A stretch of DNA of 58,309 nt from Pseudonocardiales bacterium. GTDB taxonomy: Bacteria > Actinomycetota > Actinomycetes > Mycobacteriales > Pseudonocardiaceae. The notes beneath the pieces are model-generated. The model was not told the origin of the DNA. It made no database searches and worked only from the letters and a program-made list of their open reading frames with translations. Of the stretch, positions 1 to 9,742 are shown in pieces. Position 1 is the first letter of the stretch, and each line of letters starts with the position of its first letter. The stretch covers positions 1 through 58,309 of the forward strand of contig JAFATA010000056.1 in NCBI GenBank assembly GCA_019244165.1, given 5' to 3'. Both the position numbers and the translations under genes were made by a program.

Positions 1-2
1 CT

Positions 3-173
3 GGGAGCGCCTTGCGGGAACAGGGCTTCATCGCCCACTCACCGAGCTTCAAGCTAGGCCGACCGTTGCTCAACGAGGTGTTCTACTTGTGCCCCCACAC
101 CGTGCTGGATCGTATCCAGACGCCCACGCTCATCGTGCACGGCACCAGGGACACCTTCATCTGTCCACGGTGA
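3..173 (+). pseudogene. C-terminal piece of an alpha/beta hydrolase, cut short
   Basis: The open frame enters from the left edge and stops at 171-173. It ends with the peptide TPTLIVHGTRDTFICPR, the strand and turn that carry the catalytic Asp region of serine-aminopeptidase-like alpha/beta hydrolases (usually TLIIHGxxDxxVP). In intact family members about 50-70 residues including the catalytic His follow this motif; here a stop comes six residues after the Asp. What lies left of the window is unknown, so this is either a broken gene or a decayed tail. About 190 bases with nothing recognisable follow. Confidence 0.5.
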
Positions 174-364
174 TCCGACCTACGCTGAGCCACAGACGCA
201 ACGGTGGCAGGCGCGCGTTATAGAGTCAGCAACGGCCTGGGTAACCGAACATTAAGCCGCGGGCAGTCTGGTTGACCAGGGGCCGGTTTGAGCTGTTTGG
301 GCGAGCGTCAGCATCCGCAACCCGTCGTGCTCACCCCACGCGGCTTGACCAGGTAGTCGGCTCG

Positions 365-1306
365 CTACTCTGTCTCTGGCCGCCTCACGATCTTCAGGGG
401 GCGCAACTCGTCTTCGAGTTCTCGTACGGACACCTGGGTGGGCCAGGTGGCCCGCATCCGGGTGCAGGCGCGGCCTAATGCGTGGGCGAGCCGCGTTGAT
501 CTGGTCGCGCGGCACACGGCCAACGCCTGGTGAGCTTGGGCGAGGGCGGGCTCGGCCTGCCCAGCGGTGGTGAACGCCTCAGCGGCACGCACATGGTAGA
601 TCGCGGCCCACTCGGAGGCACGCTCAACCTCCGGCATCTCGCGCAGTCCGTTGATCAGTTCGGTGGCTGCCTGCTGAGCGAAACGGGGGTCTGCTAGGGC
701 GTGCCAGGCGGAGCCGCGTTCCAGGGTGAAATATCCAGAGCCACACCAGTACAGGTACGGCGGCGCGTCAGCCTGCCGGGCAACGGCACGCTCCGCGAAC
801 TCGTCAGCCCGTCGCAGAGCACGGTGGACTTCGGCGGGCTCGCCGACCATCGCCCACCCGCGGGCCTCGTAGTAGGCGTTCTCAGCGTGCTGGGCGAGGA
901 ACACCCGCTGATCACGGCTGGCAGCGCGGGACAGCGCGATGACTCCTGGTGGATCGTCCAACATCCACGCCAAGTGGCTCTTGGTGCAGAGCGCATACGA
1001 CGCCAGATCCGGGTCGTCGAACTCCATCCCCAGCGCCAGCGCCGCGTCCAGCTCACGCTGGGCCTGCTCGGGGTGCCCGGTCTGGATAAGCAGCCACCCG
1101 AGGTAGTGATGCAGCTCCCCAGCCAGTGCACCGACCCGATCCCGGACCAGGCCGCGGGCCTCGGACAGCAAGCGGCAGGCCAGCGCACGGTTGGCGCGGA
1201 TACAGGGCAGCACGGCGCCCGACCCGAGCCGGTCCTCCAGGCGACGGGTGGCAGCAAGCACACCGGCGAGCGCGCCGACCGTCACCGAAGCATAAACGCC
1301 GATCAC
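365..1306 (-). CDS. TPR-rich regulatory partner protein (313 aa)
   Basis: An all-helical, Ala/Leu/Arg-rich protein with several TPR-like pairs, for example LGWLLIQTGHPEQAQRELD near residue 70 and AEAFTTAGQAEPALAQAHQ near residue 240. It resembles the C-terminal sensor half of actinobacterial XRE-TPR regulators but has no helix-turn-helix. The GTG start overlaps the stop of the upstream SARP gene as GTGA, so the two should be translationally coupled. I infer it senses or scaffolds something for the SARP regulator. It could also be a TPR tail separated from a longer regulator, but the SARP protein has its own natural-looking end, which argues against that. Confidence 0.7.
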   Translation of the reverse strand: MIGVYASVTVGALAGVLAATRRLEDRLGSGAVLPCIRANRALACRLLSEARGLVRDRVGALAGELHHYLGWLLIQTGHPEQAQRELDAALALGMEFDDPDLASYALCTKSHLAWMLDDPPGVIALSRAASRDQRVFLAQHAENAYYEARGWAMVGEPAEVHRALRRADEFAERAVARQADAPPYLYWCGSGYFTLERGSAWHALADPRFAQQAATELINGLREMPEVERASEWAAIYHVRAAEAFTTAGQAEPALAQAHQALAVCRATRSTRLAHALGRACTRMRATWPTQVSVRELEDELRPLKIVRRPETE

Positions 1307-3543
1307 CTCTGCTCCGTGGCGGCCTTGGCGTCCAGGCGGGCACCGAGGCGCTCGAAGCAGGCTCGCGCAGCGGCGCGTTCATACCGGGCGGCCTCCCCTT
1401 GACCGGCGCGGTCCAACGCGGTGGCCAGCAGTAGTCGGGCCCGGGCGCTCTCATACGGCGACCAGGCCTCGTCCCACAGCGCGATGCCGCGGCGCAGCGG
1501 CCGCAGCGGATCCTCCTCCCCGCTCGCTAACGCCAGCTCGCCGCGGGCGCACTCGGCCGCAGCGAGCAACGCTTTGCTGCCATAGGTCTGCGCTGCGGCG
1601 GTCAGCTCAGTTGCGGCCGCGCGAGCCGTGCCGAGATCGTCAACGGCCAGCGCGATGGTCACTTGGTCGGGCAGGAGCCGGGCACGGCTCAAGCGATCCC
1701 AGCCCTCCCCCGCCAGCGCAGTGTTGATCAATGCGGCGGCCCGGGCCGGGTAGCCGCGTAGCAGCTCCAGCCGGGCCCGGCCGGGCAGCGGGCTGGCCCC
1801 CAGCTCCTCGGCCTTAGCAAAGGCCTCCGCTGCGGTGACCAGATCGCCCGTCCGCAGCCGGACCTCACCGATGCTAGCGAAGGCAAGACCAGCGTGGGCC
1901 AGGTCGAGGCATTGCGTCCTGGCGCAGGCCCGACGGGCCTGCTGCTCGGCGAGTACCCAGGCCCCGCGACTAATCATGATCGAGATTTGATGGGTCTCGC
2001 AGTCCCCGGGAAAGCTGGTCAACCCGGTGAGGGCGAAGCAGTCCTCGATGGCCTCCGTCCATTCCTGGGCGCGGCGGTAGTCACCCAGCTCATAGCAGGT
2101 GCGAACCACCTGGCAGAAGATCTGCACGGCGGCAAACTGCGAGAGATCCCCGCCGACGGCCATCGTCATTCCCTCGTCGTGCAGGGCTAGTCCCTCGGCG
2201 ACCTGCCCGGCCCGGATGAGCACCGCGCCCTGGAACACCATGCCGACGGCCTGCAAATCAGCGATCCCGTGCCGTACCCCCAGCTCATAGGTGGACCGGG
2301 CGGCAGCCAGGCACTTCTCGTGGTCATCCGCAAACAGCGCGAGGATCATGGTGCCCCAGGCCAGGTAGCCGTGCTCGGCGCAATCGGGCTCGGACGCGAG
2401 CAGCCGCTGCGCGCGCTGGTACCAGCCGCTGGCCACCGCGGAGTGCCGCAAAGCTTGATGCTGCATGGTGAGGATGACCGCAGCCACGGCGGCTCGGTGG
2501 TACTCACCGGCCTGCAGGTAAGCGTGGTGGGCACGCTGTCGGGCGGACAGCGCCTCCCGGGAGCGCCCCAACCAGTAGGCCGCCTCCGCCAGGCCCTCCA
2601 GGTCCTCCGCGGTCAGCGGTGCCGCTCGCTCCGCCCGAGACAGCAGGTCGAAGGCACACCGCCAGTCGTGTGCGGCCAGGGCGGCCCGAGCTGCCGGCAG
2701 CAACTTCTCCGCGCTCTCCTCGGTCGGCAGCTCCTCTCCCAGCGCAGCGACTCCGCCCACCAGCCGCGGCGGGGTTGGTCGCCAATCCAGGTCGGGGCGC
2801 TGGGTGAGCACGGCCTCGTGCAGCCGGGCCAGCTCCGGGCTTGGGTCGATGCCAAGCTGCTCTCTGAGCTGTTTCCGAAGCCGCGCGTAGGCCGCCAGTG
2901 CCTCGCCTTGCCGCCCGCAGCGGTACAGCGCCCGGATGAGCTGGGACCACAACCGCTCCCGCAGCGGCTGCTCGGTCACCGCCCGGGTCAGTTCACCACA
3001 CAGCGCCGCATGCCGGCCCAGCGCGAGATCGGCCTCCACGCGGTCTTCCACCACGGCGGCGCGCAGCTCGGTCAACCGGGCGATCTCGGCCTGAGCGAAG
3101 AGCTCGAAACCGAATTCGGCCAGCGGCTCACCACGCCACAACGCCAGCCCGGCAGCCAGGGTTTCGGCTGCCCGCTGCGGGTCGGTGAGCATCGCGTCGC
3201 GACCCTCGCGAGCCAACTGCTCAAACCGTATCGCGTCCACCGCCTCGGGTGGCCCGGTCAGCACATACCCGTGCCCGCGGGTGCAGAGCAGGCCATCCTT
3301 TGCTCGCGGTGCACGGTCGGGCTCGAGTGACCGGCGCAGGTGGGACACATAGGTCTGCAACGTGTTCGCGGCGGTGGCTGGCGGTCGCGCGCCCCAGAGC
3401 GCCTCGATAAGCCGGTCGACCGAGACCACCTCGCCCACATGCACCACGAGCACGGCTAGGAGCAGCCGTTCCTTGGCACTGGACACCTCGATCCGGCGGT
3501 TCCGGCTCAGCACTTCCAGCGGGCCAAGAATCCCGAACTCCAC
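1303..3543 (-). CDS. SARP-family (AfsR/DnrI-type) transcriptional activator with TPR domain
   Basis: 746 residues from the chosen GTG start. Residues 1-95 are an OmpR-like winged helix (starts VEFGILGPLEV, ends TRGHGYVL). Residues about 100-250 are the bacterial transcriptional activator (BTAD) domain, with the typical WSQLIRALYRCGRQGEALAAY and LGIDPSPELARLHEAVL. Residues about 300-746 are TPR-like helices with no Walker motif, so it lacks the NB-ARC module of AfsR. A longer frame reaches 3696, but its extra N-terminus is low-complexity and includes a repeated EVLLE peptide from an 18-bp tandem repeat. The GTG at 3543 has GGGGGAG just upstream. SARPs usually activate secondary-metabolite genes; no such cluster is in this window. 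Confidence 0.85.
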   Translation of the reverse strand: MEFGILGPLEVLSRNRRIEVSSAKERLLLAVLVVHVGEVVSVDRLIEALWGARPPATAANTLQTYVSHLRRSLEPDRAPRAKDGLLCTRGHGYVLTGPPEAVDAIRFEQLAREGRDAMLTDPQRAAETLAAGLALWRGEPLAEFGFELFAQAEIARLTELRAAVVEDRVEADLALGRHAALCGELTRAVTEQPLRERLWSQLIRALYRCGRQGEALAAYARLRKQLREQLGIDPSPELARLHEAVLTQRPDLDWRPTPPRLVGGVAALGEELPTEESAEKLLPAARAALAAHDWRCAFDLLSRAERAAPLTAEDLEGLAEAAYWLGRSREALSARQRAHHAYLQAGEYHRAAVAAVILTMQHQALRHSAVASGWYQRAQRLLASEPDCAEHGYLAWGTMILALFADDHEKCLAAARSTYELGVRHGIADLQAVGMVFQGAVLIRAGQVAEGLALHDEGMTMAVGGDLSQFAAVQIFCQVVRTCYELGDYRRAQEWTEAIEDCFALTGLTSFPGDCETHQISIMISRGAWVLAEQQARRACARTQCLDLAHAGLAFASIGEVRLRTGDLVTAAEAFAKAEELGASPLPGRARLELLRGYPARAAALINTALAGEGWDRLSRARLLPDQVTIALAVDDLGTARAAATELTAAAQTYGSKALLAAAECARGELALASGEEDPLRPLRRGIALWDEAWSPYESARARLLLATALDRAGQGEAARYERAAARACFERLGARLDAKAATEQR

Positions 3544-3882
3544 GGGCGGCTCCCCCCGACCCTGTTCCAGTAGCACTTCAGGTTCCAGTAGCACTTCAGT
3601 GGCGCTCCAGTCCTCTTGCCCACAGTCCCCACCACGAGTTTGCGAAGGCCCAGAAGCGGGCCCAGGAAGCGTGCCCAGAAGCGAGCACAGAAGCACACAG
3701 CGGGCGGGAGCGTAGACGCCAACGAGGAGCTAGCTGAACGCCCGTACGCCCTCCAACCATGAAAATCATTCGCCAGGGGGTGAGTCTCGGTGATACCTCA
3801 CCCCACGTTGATGCGTCGCTGCGAGCGCCGTCCTTGGCGGGCGGGGCTCGGGGTAGCCGCGCTGCGACTGCCCCGCACAGGC
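3544..3882. other. Intergenic stretch upstream of the SARP gene
   Basis: I see no gene here. It must hold the SARP promoter. An 18-bp tandem duplication (unit TCCAGTAGCACTTCAGGT, about two copies) lies around 3566-3600, and short imperfect repeats of CAGAAGCG type lie near 3650-3690. No clear -35/-10 pair stands out. Confidence 0.4.
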
Positions 3883-3921
3883 GACGGGCACCCGCCGGCA
3901 AGGGGGCGGCGGGTGCCCGTC
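3883..3921 (-). terminator. Strong hairpin at the recG stop codon
   Basis: A perfect 15-bp inverted repeat (GACGGGCACCCGCCG at 3883-3897 against 3907-3921, 9-base loop) begins inside the recG stop and continues just beyond it. It has no T-tract, which is usual for high-GC actinobacterial terminators. Confidence 0.6.
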
Positions 3922-6136
3922 ACACCTTCTGGAGGAACTGGGCACGCTGCTCGTCCAACAGCTCGGCAGCCAGCCGAGCCAGCCCGGGATGCTCGGTGAG
4001 CCCGGGATCAGCCCGCACCAACCGCTGGGCGACCTGCCGCGCCTGGCCGATCAGGTCCGCATCGCTGCGCAGCGAGAGCAGCTTGAGTCCGGAACGGCGG
4101 CCGGACTGCACCGCGCCGAGCACATCCCCCTCGCGGCGCAGCTCCAGGTCCCGCTGGGCTAACTCGAACCCGTCGGTGGTGGCGGCCACGGCGTCCAGCC
4201 GCTGCCGGGCAGCGCTGCCCGCCGGGGAGTCGGTCACCAGCAGGCACAGTCCGGGATGCGATCCGCGGCCGACCCGACCGCGCAGCTGGTGCAGCTGGCT
4301 GAGCCCGAACCGCTGCGCGTCCATGATCGCCATGACGGTGGCGTTGGGCACGTCCACCCCGACCTCGATCACGGTGGTAGCCACCAGCACGTCGATCTCC
4401 CCAGCGGTGAAGGACCGCATCACGGCGTCCTTCTCGTTGCCCGAGCTGCGGCCGTGCAGTATCCCCAGCCTCAGCCCGGCCAACGGACCCTCCTCCAGCT
4501 GTGGAGCCAGCTCGAGCACCGCCAGTGGCGGCCGCTCGCTGGCCGCGCCCGGCACGTCCTCACCGGGCGCGTCCTCACCGCCGATCCGGGGGCAGACCAC
4601 ATAGGCCTGCCGGCCGGCGGCGACCTCCTCGGTGATCCGCTGCCACACCCGGTCCAGCCAGCTGGGTTTCTCCCCGACTGGCACCACCGTGGTCGAGATC
4701 GGTGCGCGGCCGCGCGGCAGCTCGCGCAGCGCGCAGACTTCCAGGTCGCCATAGACGGTCATCGCGACCGTGCGCGGGATCGGCGTCGCGGTCATCACCA
4801 GCACGTGGGGACTGGTGCCCTCCGGTGCCCTGGTGCGCAGCGTGTCACGCTGCTCGACGCCGAAGCGGTGCTGCTCATCGACCACCACCAGGCCCAGGTC
4901 GGCGAACGACACCCGATCCTGGATCAGGGCGTGCGTGCCGACCACGATCCCGGCCGCACCGCTGGCCACATCCAGCAGCGCCTGCTTGCGGGCCCGAGCC
5001 GGCAAGGACCCGGTCAGCAGGACGATCTTGGTGGCCTGCTCGGCTGACCCCAGCTCGCCGGCCCGACCATGCGCACCCAACATGGCGTGCAAGGACCGGA
5101 CGTGTTGCGCGGCCAGCACCTCGGTGGGCGCCAGCAGCGCCGCTTGCCGTCCCGCGTCCAGGACCTGCAGCATCGCGCGCAGCGCCACCACGGTCTTCCC
5201 GGATCCGACCTCGCCTTGCAGCAACCGGTTCATCGGGTGTGTGGCGGCCAGCTCAGCGGCCAGCAGCTCACCCACCTCCTGCTGCCCGGTGGTCAACGTG
5301 AAGGGCAGCGCGGCGTCGAAGGCGGCGGCCAGCGCGCCGTCCCGGCGCGGGCAGGCCGGCGCGGGCCGGCTCGCCGCCTCCAGGCGGCGCTGCGCGAGGG
5401 TGAGCTGCACCGCCATCGCCTCATCCCACTTCAGCCGGTGCTGCGCGCTGGTGATCTGTGCCCGGTCATCGGAGCGGTGCACCGCCCGCAACGCCGCCCC
5501 CAGCTCCGGCAGCCGGTGCGCTGCGCGCACACCGGCGGGCAGCGGGTCCTCCGGGTCATCCAGGACCTCGAAGACCTGCCGCACACAGAGCTGAATCGTC
5601 CAGGACGGCAGGTCCTTGGTGGCGGGATAGACCGGGATCAGGGGCCGGGCGAACTCGGCGAGCGCCTCGGCGTCCCCGTCGAGCAGCTGGTACCTCGGGT
5701 GGGTGAGCTGCAGGGTGCGGGCTTTGCCGTAGGTGCTCACCCGGCCCGCGAACAACGCCATTCGGCCGGCGGTGAGCACCCGAGGCAGATGTTTCTGGTT
5801 GAAGAACGTGAGGTCCAGCTCGCGGCTGCCGTCCCAGATCACCGCGTGCTGGATGGTGCCCTCCCTGCGCTGCATCCGCCGTGAGGTGCACGCCCGGACC
5901 TCGGCGACCACCGTGACGTCCTGCCCTGGGGTCAGATCCGCGATCGGGGTGGGCTGGCCCTGGTCGGCGTACCGGCGCGGGTAGTGTCGCAGCAGGTCAC
6001 CGACGGTGTGCGCGGCTAGCTGCCCGGCCAGCAGGGCCGCCGGTTTCGCCCCGAGCACCTCCACCAGCGCATCGTCTATCCCGGCCACACCGTCGAAGGT
6101 TACCGATCCACCGCCCTCCCCAGTGCGCGGCGCCAT
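3920..6136 (-). CDS. recG: ATP-dependent DNA helicase RecG
   Basis: 738 residues from the ATG at 6136; a GTG at 6184 would add 16 residues. An N-terminal wedge/OB-fold domain (about residues 1-240) is followed by two RecA-like motor domains. The Walker A motif is [11 protein letters not shown], the DEAH-type box is [14 protein letters not shown], then [12 protein letters not shown] (motif III) and [14 protein letters not shown] (motif VI). RecG remodels stalled replication forks and Holliday junctions. The length fits the family. It is divergent from rpmB and ends in a strong hairpin. Confidence 0.96.
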   Translation of the reverse strand: MAPRTGEGGGSVTFDGVAGIDDALVEVLGAKPAALLAGQLAAHTVGDLLRHYPRRYADQGQPTPIADLTPGQDVTVVAEVRACTSRRMQRREGTIQHAVIWDGSRELDLTFFNQKHLPRVLTAGRMALFAGRVSTYGKARTLQLTHPRYQLLDGDAEALAEFARPLIPVYPATKDLPSWTIQLCVRQVFEVLDDPEDPLPAGVRAAHRLPELGAALRAVHRSDDRAQITSAQHRLKWDEAMAVQLTLAQRRLEAASRPAPACPRRDGALAAAFDAALPFTLTTGQQEVGELLAAELAATHPMNRLLQGEVGSGKTVVALRAMLQVLDAGRQAALLAPTEVLAAQHVRSLHAMLGAHGRAGELGSAEQATKIVLLTGSLPARARKQALLDVASGAAGIVVGTHALIQDRVSFADLGLVVVDEQHRFGVEQRDTLRTRAPEGTSPHVLVMTATPIPRTVAMTVYGDLEVCALRELPRGRAPISTTVVPVGEKPSWLDRVWQRITEEVAAGRQAYVVCPRIGGEDAPGEDVPGAASERPPLAVLELAPQLEEGPLAGLRLGILHGRSSGNEKDAVMRSFTAGEIDVLVATTVIEVGVDVPNATVMAIMDAQRFGLSQLHQLRGRVGRGSHPGLCLLVTDSPAGSAARQRLDAVAATTDGFELAQRDLELRREGDVLGAVQSGRRSGLKLLSLRSDADLIGQARQVAQRLVRADPGLTEHPGLARLAAELLDEQRAQFLQKV

Positions 6137-6225
6137 GCGCCGTCGAGTTACCCTGGGTAGGCCGCCCGCCAGCGGGCGTGCCACCCTCGCGACGAACCCA
6201 GCGCGACGAACCCAGGGAGTGTGAC

Positions 6226-6417
6226 GTGGCTGCCGTGTGCGATGTCTGCGGCAAGGGGCCGGGCTTCGGCATGTCGGTCTCGCACTCGCACCGGCGGACC
6301 CACCGCCGGTGGAACCCGAACATCCAGACCGTCCGGGCGAAGATCGGCGCCAGCCGGCGGCGCCGCCTGAACGTCTGCACCTCCTGCCTCAAAGCAGGCA
6401 AAGTCTCCCGAGCCTGA
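6226..6417 (+). CDS. rpmB: 50S ribosomal protein L28 (zinc-ribbon form)
   Basis: 63 residues. The GTG start at 6226 is chosen because the conserved N-terminus ([20 protein letters not shown]) begins there and GGGAG lies 6 bases upstream. It has the TVRAKI core and ends KAGKVSRA. Two Cys pairs, CDVC and CTSC, mark the zinc-binding C+ form; many actinobacteria also carry a zinc-free paralogue induced under zinc starvation. Upstream, the 12-mer GCGACGAACCCA is repeated in tandem (about 6189-6214). Divergent from recG, as in many actinobacteria. Confidence 0.96.
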   Translation: MAAVCDVCGKGPGFGMSVSHSHRRTHRRWNPNIQTVRAKIGASRRRRLNVCTSCLKAGKVSRA

Positions 6418-6450
6418 CCGGCTCACCCCCTACGGTCACCTACGGCCCAC

Positions 6451-7161
6451 CTACGGCAGAGTCCAGTCGACCGGGTCGGTTCCCAGGTCGGTGAGCATCT
6501 GGTTGGTGCGGCTGAAGGGGCGGGAGCCGAAGAAGCCGCGATCGGCTGACATCGGTGAGGGGTGCGCGGACTCGATGCACGGCACCCCAGGATTGACATC
6601 AGAGAGCATCGGACGCAGGGTGCGCGCGTCCCGGCCCCACAGGATCGCGACCAGGGGACGTCCTGAGCGTGCCGCCAGCGCGCGGATGGCCTGCTCGGTG
6701 ACCTCCTCCCATCCCTTGCCGCGGTGCGAGCCCGGACGCCCCGGCGCCACCGTGAGCACCCTGTTGAGCAGCAGCACGCCGCGCGCGGCCCACGGGCTGA
6801 GATCCCCGGTGGACGGGGTAGGCAGCCCCAGGTCCTCGCGGTACTCCCGGAAGATATTGACCAGACTGCCCGGTAACCGTCGCACATCTGGGTCCACCGA
6901 GAAGGCCAGCCCCACCGCGTGACCAGGGGTCGGGTAGGGGTCCTGGCCGACGATGAGCACCCGGACCTGGTCGAACGGTTGGGCGAAGGCGCGCAGGATG
7001 TTGGCTCCCGAGGGCAGATAACGTCGCCCTGCGGCGATCTCGGCCCGGAGGAACGCACCGGCGGCAGCCACCTGATCGGCCACCGGGGCCAGCGCGGCGG
7101 CCCAGCCGGTTTCCACGATCTCGTCCACTGCTGGCACGGTGCGTGACCTTATCGAGCGCAC
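6451..7161 (-). CDS. ung: Uracil-DNA glycosylase, family 1
   Basis: 236 residues. The water-activating loop [16 protein letters not shown] and the Leu-intercalation motif [18 protein letters not shown] are both intact, so the enzyme should be active in excising uracil from DNA. The gene begins on the base next to the thiL stop, so thiL-ung are probably one transcript reading leftward. A GTG nine codons downstream is an alternative start. Confidence 0.96.
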   Translation of the reverse strand: MRSIRSRTVPAVDEIVETGWAAALAPVADQVAAAGAFLRAEIAAGRRYLPSGANILRAFAQPFDQVRVLIVGQDPYPTPGHAVGLAFSVDPDVRRLPGSLVNIFREYREDLGLPTPSTGDLSPWAARGVLLLNRVLTVAPGRPGSHRGKGWEEVTEQAIRALAARSGRPLVAILWGRDARTLRPMLSDVNPGVPCIESAHPSPMSADRGFFGSRPFSRTNQMLTDLGTDPVDWTLP

Positions 7162-8160
7162 TCAGCGGAAGTGCTCCCAGCCCGCCGGGTGCGCGTCATA
7201 GGCCTTGCCGTCAACAGTCACCCCGCTGCCCTGCTGCACTACGCCGAGCCCCCTCCACCCGGGAGGCAGCGCACCATCAGCGGGGAAACACGCCAGCAAC
7301 GCGTGGTCTTCCCCTCCGGTGAGCACCCAGTGCCGCACCTGGGTCCCCGACGCTCCCAACGCTACGGCCACCTCGATCAGCCTGCCGGCTACCGGCAGCG
7401 CCGCCGAATCGATGTCGATGCCGACACCGGAGGCCTGCGCGAGATGCCCAGCGTCGGCGAGCAGACCATCCGAGACATCGATCATCGCCGTGGCGCCCGC
7501 TGCGGCGGCCTGCGGGCCGGCGCGGTAGGGAGGCCGCGGCACCCGGTGGGCCCCCACCACCGCCCGTGGAGATCTCAACCCGCGGCGAAGCAGAGCGAGA
7601 CCCGCGGCGGACCAGCCCAGCCGGCCGCACACCCCGAACACGTCCCCGGGCCGGGCACCGGATCTGGTGACCGGCTGTCGTCCCTGCAAGCCACCCAAGG
7701 CGGTGATCGACACCACCAGCTGCGGTGAGCTCACCACGTCGCCGCCGACGATGCCGGCGCCGGCCCGCCCGGCCTCCCCCCGCATCCCGGCGGTCAGGCT
7801 ATCCACCGTAGCCACCGGGGTATGCCCGGGCACGGCTAGCCCGACGAGCAGCGCGGTGGGCACCGCACCCATCGCCGCCACGTCGGCCAGGTTGGCGGCC
7901 ACCGCCTTGCGCCCGATGTGGTGCGGCGTAGACCAATCCAGCCGGAAGTGCACCCCCTCGACGAGCACATCGGTGCTCACCACCACCCGGCCGTCTGCGG
8001 CCAGGAGCACCGCGGCGTCATCCCCCGGGCCCAGCACGGTGCCCGGTGGCAGTCCCCGGTCCGCGGTGATCCGGGCGATGAGCCCGAACTCGCCCAGCTC
8101 GGCTACTGTTCCCCGCCCGGTGGGCGGCGGGTCAGGCGGGACACCAGTGGCAGCACACAC
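7162..8160 (-). CDS. thiL: Thiamine-monophosphate kinase
   Basis: 332 residues; ATP-dependent phosphorylation of thiamine phosphate to thiamine diphosphate, the last step of the pathway. Family motifs are present in order: GEFGLIARI at the N-terminus, LGPGDDAAVL, DVLVEGVHF, GGDVVSSPQLVVSI (metal/ATP binding) and MIDVSDGLLADAGHLAQASG. The start used is a GTG; a second GTG six codons in is possible. It abuts ung and is divergent from the AsnC-type gene, a common actinobacterial arrangement. Confidence 0.95.
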   Translation of the reverse strand: MCAATGVPPDPPPTGRGTVAELGEFGLIARITADRGLPPGTVLGPGDDAAVLLAADGRVVVSTDVLVEGVHFRLDWSTPHHIGRKAVAANLADVAAMGAVPTALLVGLAVPGHTPVATVDSLTAGMRGEAGRAGAGIVGGDVVSSPQLVVSITALGGLQGRQPVTRSGARPGDVFGVCGRLGWSAAGLALLRRGLRSPRAVVGAHRVPRPPYRAGPQAAAAGATAMIDVSDGLLADAGHLAQASGVGIDIDSAALPVAGRLIEVAVALGASGTQVRHWVLTGGEDHALLACFPADGALPPGWRGLGVVQQGSGVTVDGKAYDAHPAGWEHFR

Positions 8161-8243
8161 GCCTCACCCTCCCGATTCACCCGGTAGGTTTTTGTTCCTA
8201 CCCGATGGCACCCGATGGCACCGACGAGACGGAGGGCCACGCC

Positions 8244-8480
8244 GTGGTTCAGGCATACATCCTCATCCAGACCGAGGTCGGCAGGGCCGCCGAGGTGGCC
8301 GCGGCGGTGTCGAGCCTGCCCGGCGTCGCGAGCGCGGAGGACGTTACCGGACCCTACGACGTGATCGTGCGGGCCCAAGCCGCCGATGTGGACCAGTTAG
8401 GCCAGCTCGTGGTGGCCAGAGTACAGACGGTGGAGGGCATCACCCGCACGCTGACCTGCCCCGTCGTACACCTGTCCTGA
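8244..8480 (+). CDS. Stand-alone Lrp/AsnC ligand-binding (RAM) domain protein
   Basis: 78 residues with the alpha/beta sandwich pattern of the AsnC C-terminal domain (VQAYILIQTEVGRAAEVAAA, then VTGPYDVIVRAQAADVDQLG, then TRTLTCPVVHL). There is no helix-turn-helix, so it cannot bind DNA alone; such SraMs are thought to sense amino acids. The GTG at 8244 is chosen because the domain starts there and GGAGG lies 8 bases upstream; an in-frame ATG at 8205 adds 13 unconserved residues. The DUF3515 gene follows 4 bases after its stop. Confidence 0.85.
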   Translation: MVQAYILIQTEVGRAAEVAAAVSSLPGVASAEDVTGPYDVIVRAQAADVDQLGQLVVARVQTVEGITRTLTCPVVHLS

Positions 8481-8484
8481 CGGG

Positions 8485-9060
8485 ATGGCCGGCATGTCCT
8501 GCGATCCCGCCACGCGCCCGCCCAGCGCACCGCGTTGGCCGCTCGGGATCGCACTGGCCCTGGTGGTGGCGCTGGTGGTGGGGGTGCTCATCGCCGCTGC
8601 CGTGGCGCGCAACCAGAGCCCGGATCCGTTGCGGCTGGTCGCCCTGCCTGCTCCCTCGGCTACCTCCACGGACTGCGCGCGGCTGCTGGGTGCCCTGCCC
8701 GCGACCCTGGACGGGGGCCAGATGGGCGGCTTGCCGCGTCGGCAGCTCGCCGCCCCGGCCCCGGCAGGCGCGGCCGGCTGGGGACAGCCGCCAGTGGTGC
8801 TCCGGTGTGGGCTGGCTCGTCCTGCCGAACTCACCCCCACCTCGCGACTGCTGGACGTCTCGGGGGTGCAGTTCCTGGAAATCCCCGCCCCAGAAACGGG
8901 CAGAGAAACAGGCAGAGAAACGAACAGCTGGGTCGCGGTGGACCGGCCGGTCTACGTCGCCGTGGCCCTGCCACCCGCGAGCGGAAGCGGGCCGCTGCAG
9001 CAGCTCGCCACCGTGATCGGGAACACCCTGCCGCAGCGGGACGTGGACGTCTCCAGCTGA
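8485..9060 (+). CDS. DUF3515 membrane-anchored exported protein
   Basis: 191 residues: a short cytoplasmic start, one hydrophobic segment (residues about 19-42, LGIALALVVALVVGVLIAAA), then an exported domain with two Cys (STDCARLLGALP and VVLRCGLARP) that could form a disulfide, ending in a PVYVAVALP strand. DUF3515 genes are regularly found next to thiL in actinobacteria; their role is unknown. A short duplication encodes the repeated GRET peptide near residue 140. Confidence 0.85.
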   Translation: MAGMSCDPATRPPSAPRWPLGIALALVVALVVGVLIAAAVARNQSPDPLRLVALPAPSATSTDCARLLGALPATLDGGQMGGLPRRQLAAPAPAGAAGWGQPPVVLRCGLARPAELTPTSRLLDVSGVQFLEIPAPETGRETGRETNSWVAVDRPVYVAVALPPASGSGPLQQLATVIGNTLPQRDVDVSS

Positions 9061-9065
9061 TCATG

Positions 9066-9578
9066 CTACAGCTGTTTCAACCCCACCAGCACCCGCTCCA
9101 TCATCGACCGGCCTGGCGCGCTGCCCCATCCCATGAAGCTGGGGTGCACATGCACCAAGCCATTATCGATCATGTCAGCGAGCAGGACCCGGACCACTCC
9201 CAACGGCAGCGTGAGCAGGGCCGCGACCTCGGCGACCGACCGGACATCGGAACACAGCTGCGCGATCGCGGCGTACTCAGCGGAGCAGATCGCTGAGGTG
9301 TCCCGGCCCCGCTCGCTGGTGGACACCAGGGTCTCCAGGGCGAGGTCGCTCACCGGCCGGGTACGGCCTCGGGTCCAGGTGTAAGGACGGACGGCGAACC
9401 GGAAGTCCGCCGGCCCCTCTTCTGTGCCTTCTGTGCCCTTTTCTGGGCCCTCGGCGGCCCATTGGTCGCTTGCCCTCACAGCGCTCGCCCTCACAAGGAC
9501 GGGGCGTAGTTGCGCGTGCCGAGCTCGATAATCATTCCGGCCGCGATCCCCTAGCACCGCGCTGGGCTCGTCAACCAC
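9066..9578 (-). CDS. DUF742 protein, orphan conservon component
   Basis: 170 residues. The DUF742 signature is clear: FAVRPYTWTRGRTRP followed by LALETLVSTSERG, then a winged-helix-like core (VAEVAALLTLPLGVVRVLLAD) and GLVHVHP. In streptomycetes such proteins are encoded in conservons beside a sensor kinase, a roadblock protein and a small GTPase. None of those partners is here, so this copy is an orphan. The first 50 residues are poorly conserved and the true start may be later. Confidence 0.85.
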   Translation of the reverse strand: MVDEPSAVLGDRGRNDYRARHAQLRPVLVRASAVRASDQWAAEGPEKGTEGTEEGPADFRFAVRPYTWTRGRTRPVSDLALETLVSTSERGRDTSAICSAEYAAIAQLCSDVRSVAEVAALLTLPLGVVRVLLADMIDNGLVHVHPSFMGWGSAPGRSMMERVLVGLKQL

Positions 9579-9742
9579 AGTCGCGTCCTGGTCAACGGCG
9601 GGTCCACCGGCACGCCGGTGCTTCCCGATGAGAGGAGCAATCGCGATACCTCCACGCCGGATGTCAGAACCACGGGGCAGGCCTGCCCTCTCTAACTAGT
9701 CGTTCATGACGAAGTCGCTGAGGTTCACCCGATTGGCACAGC

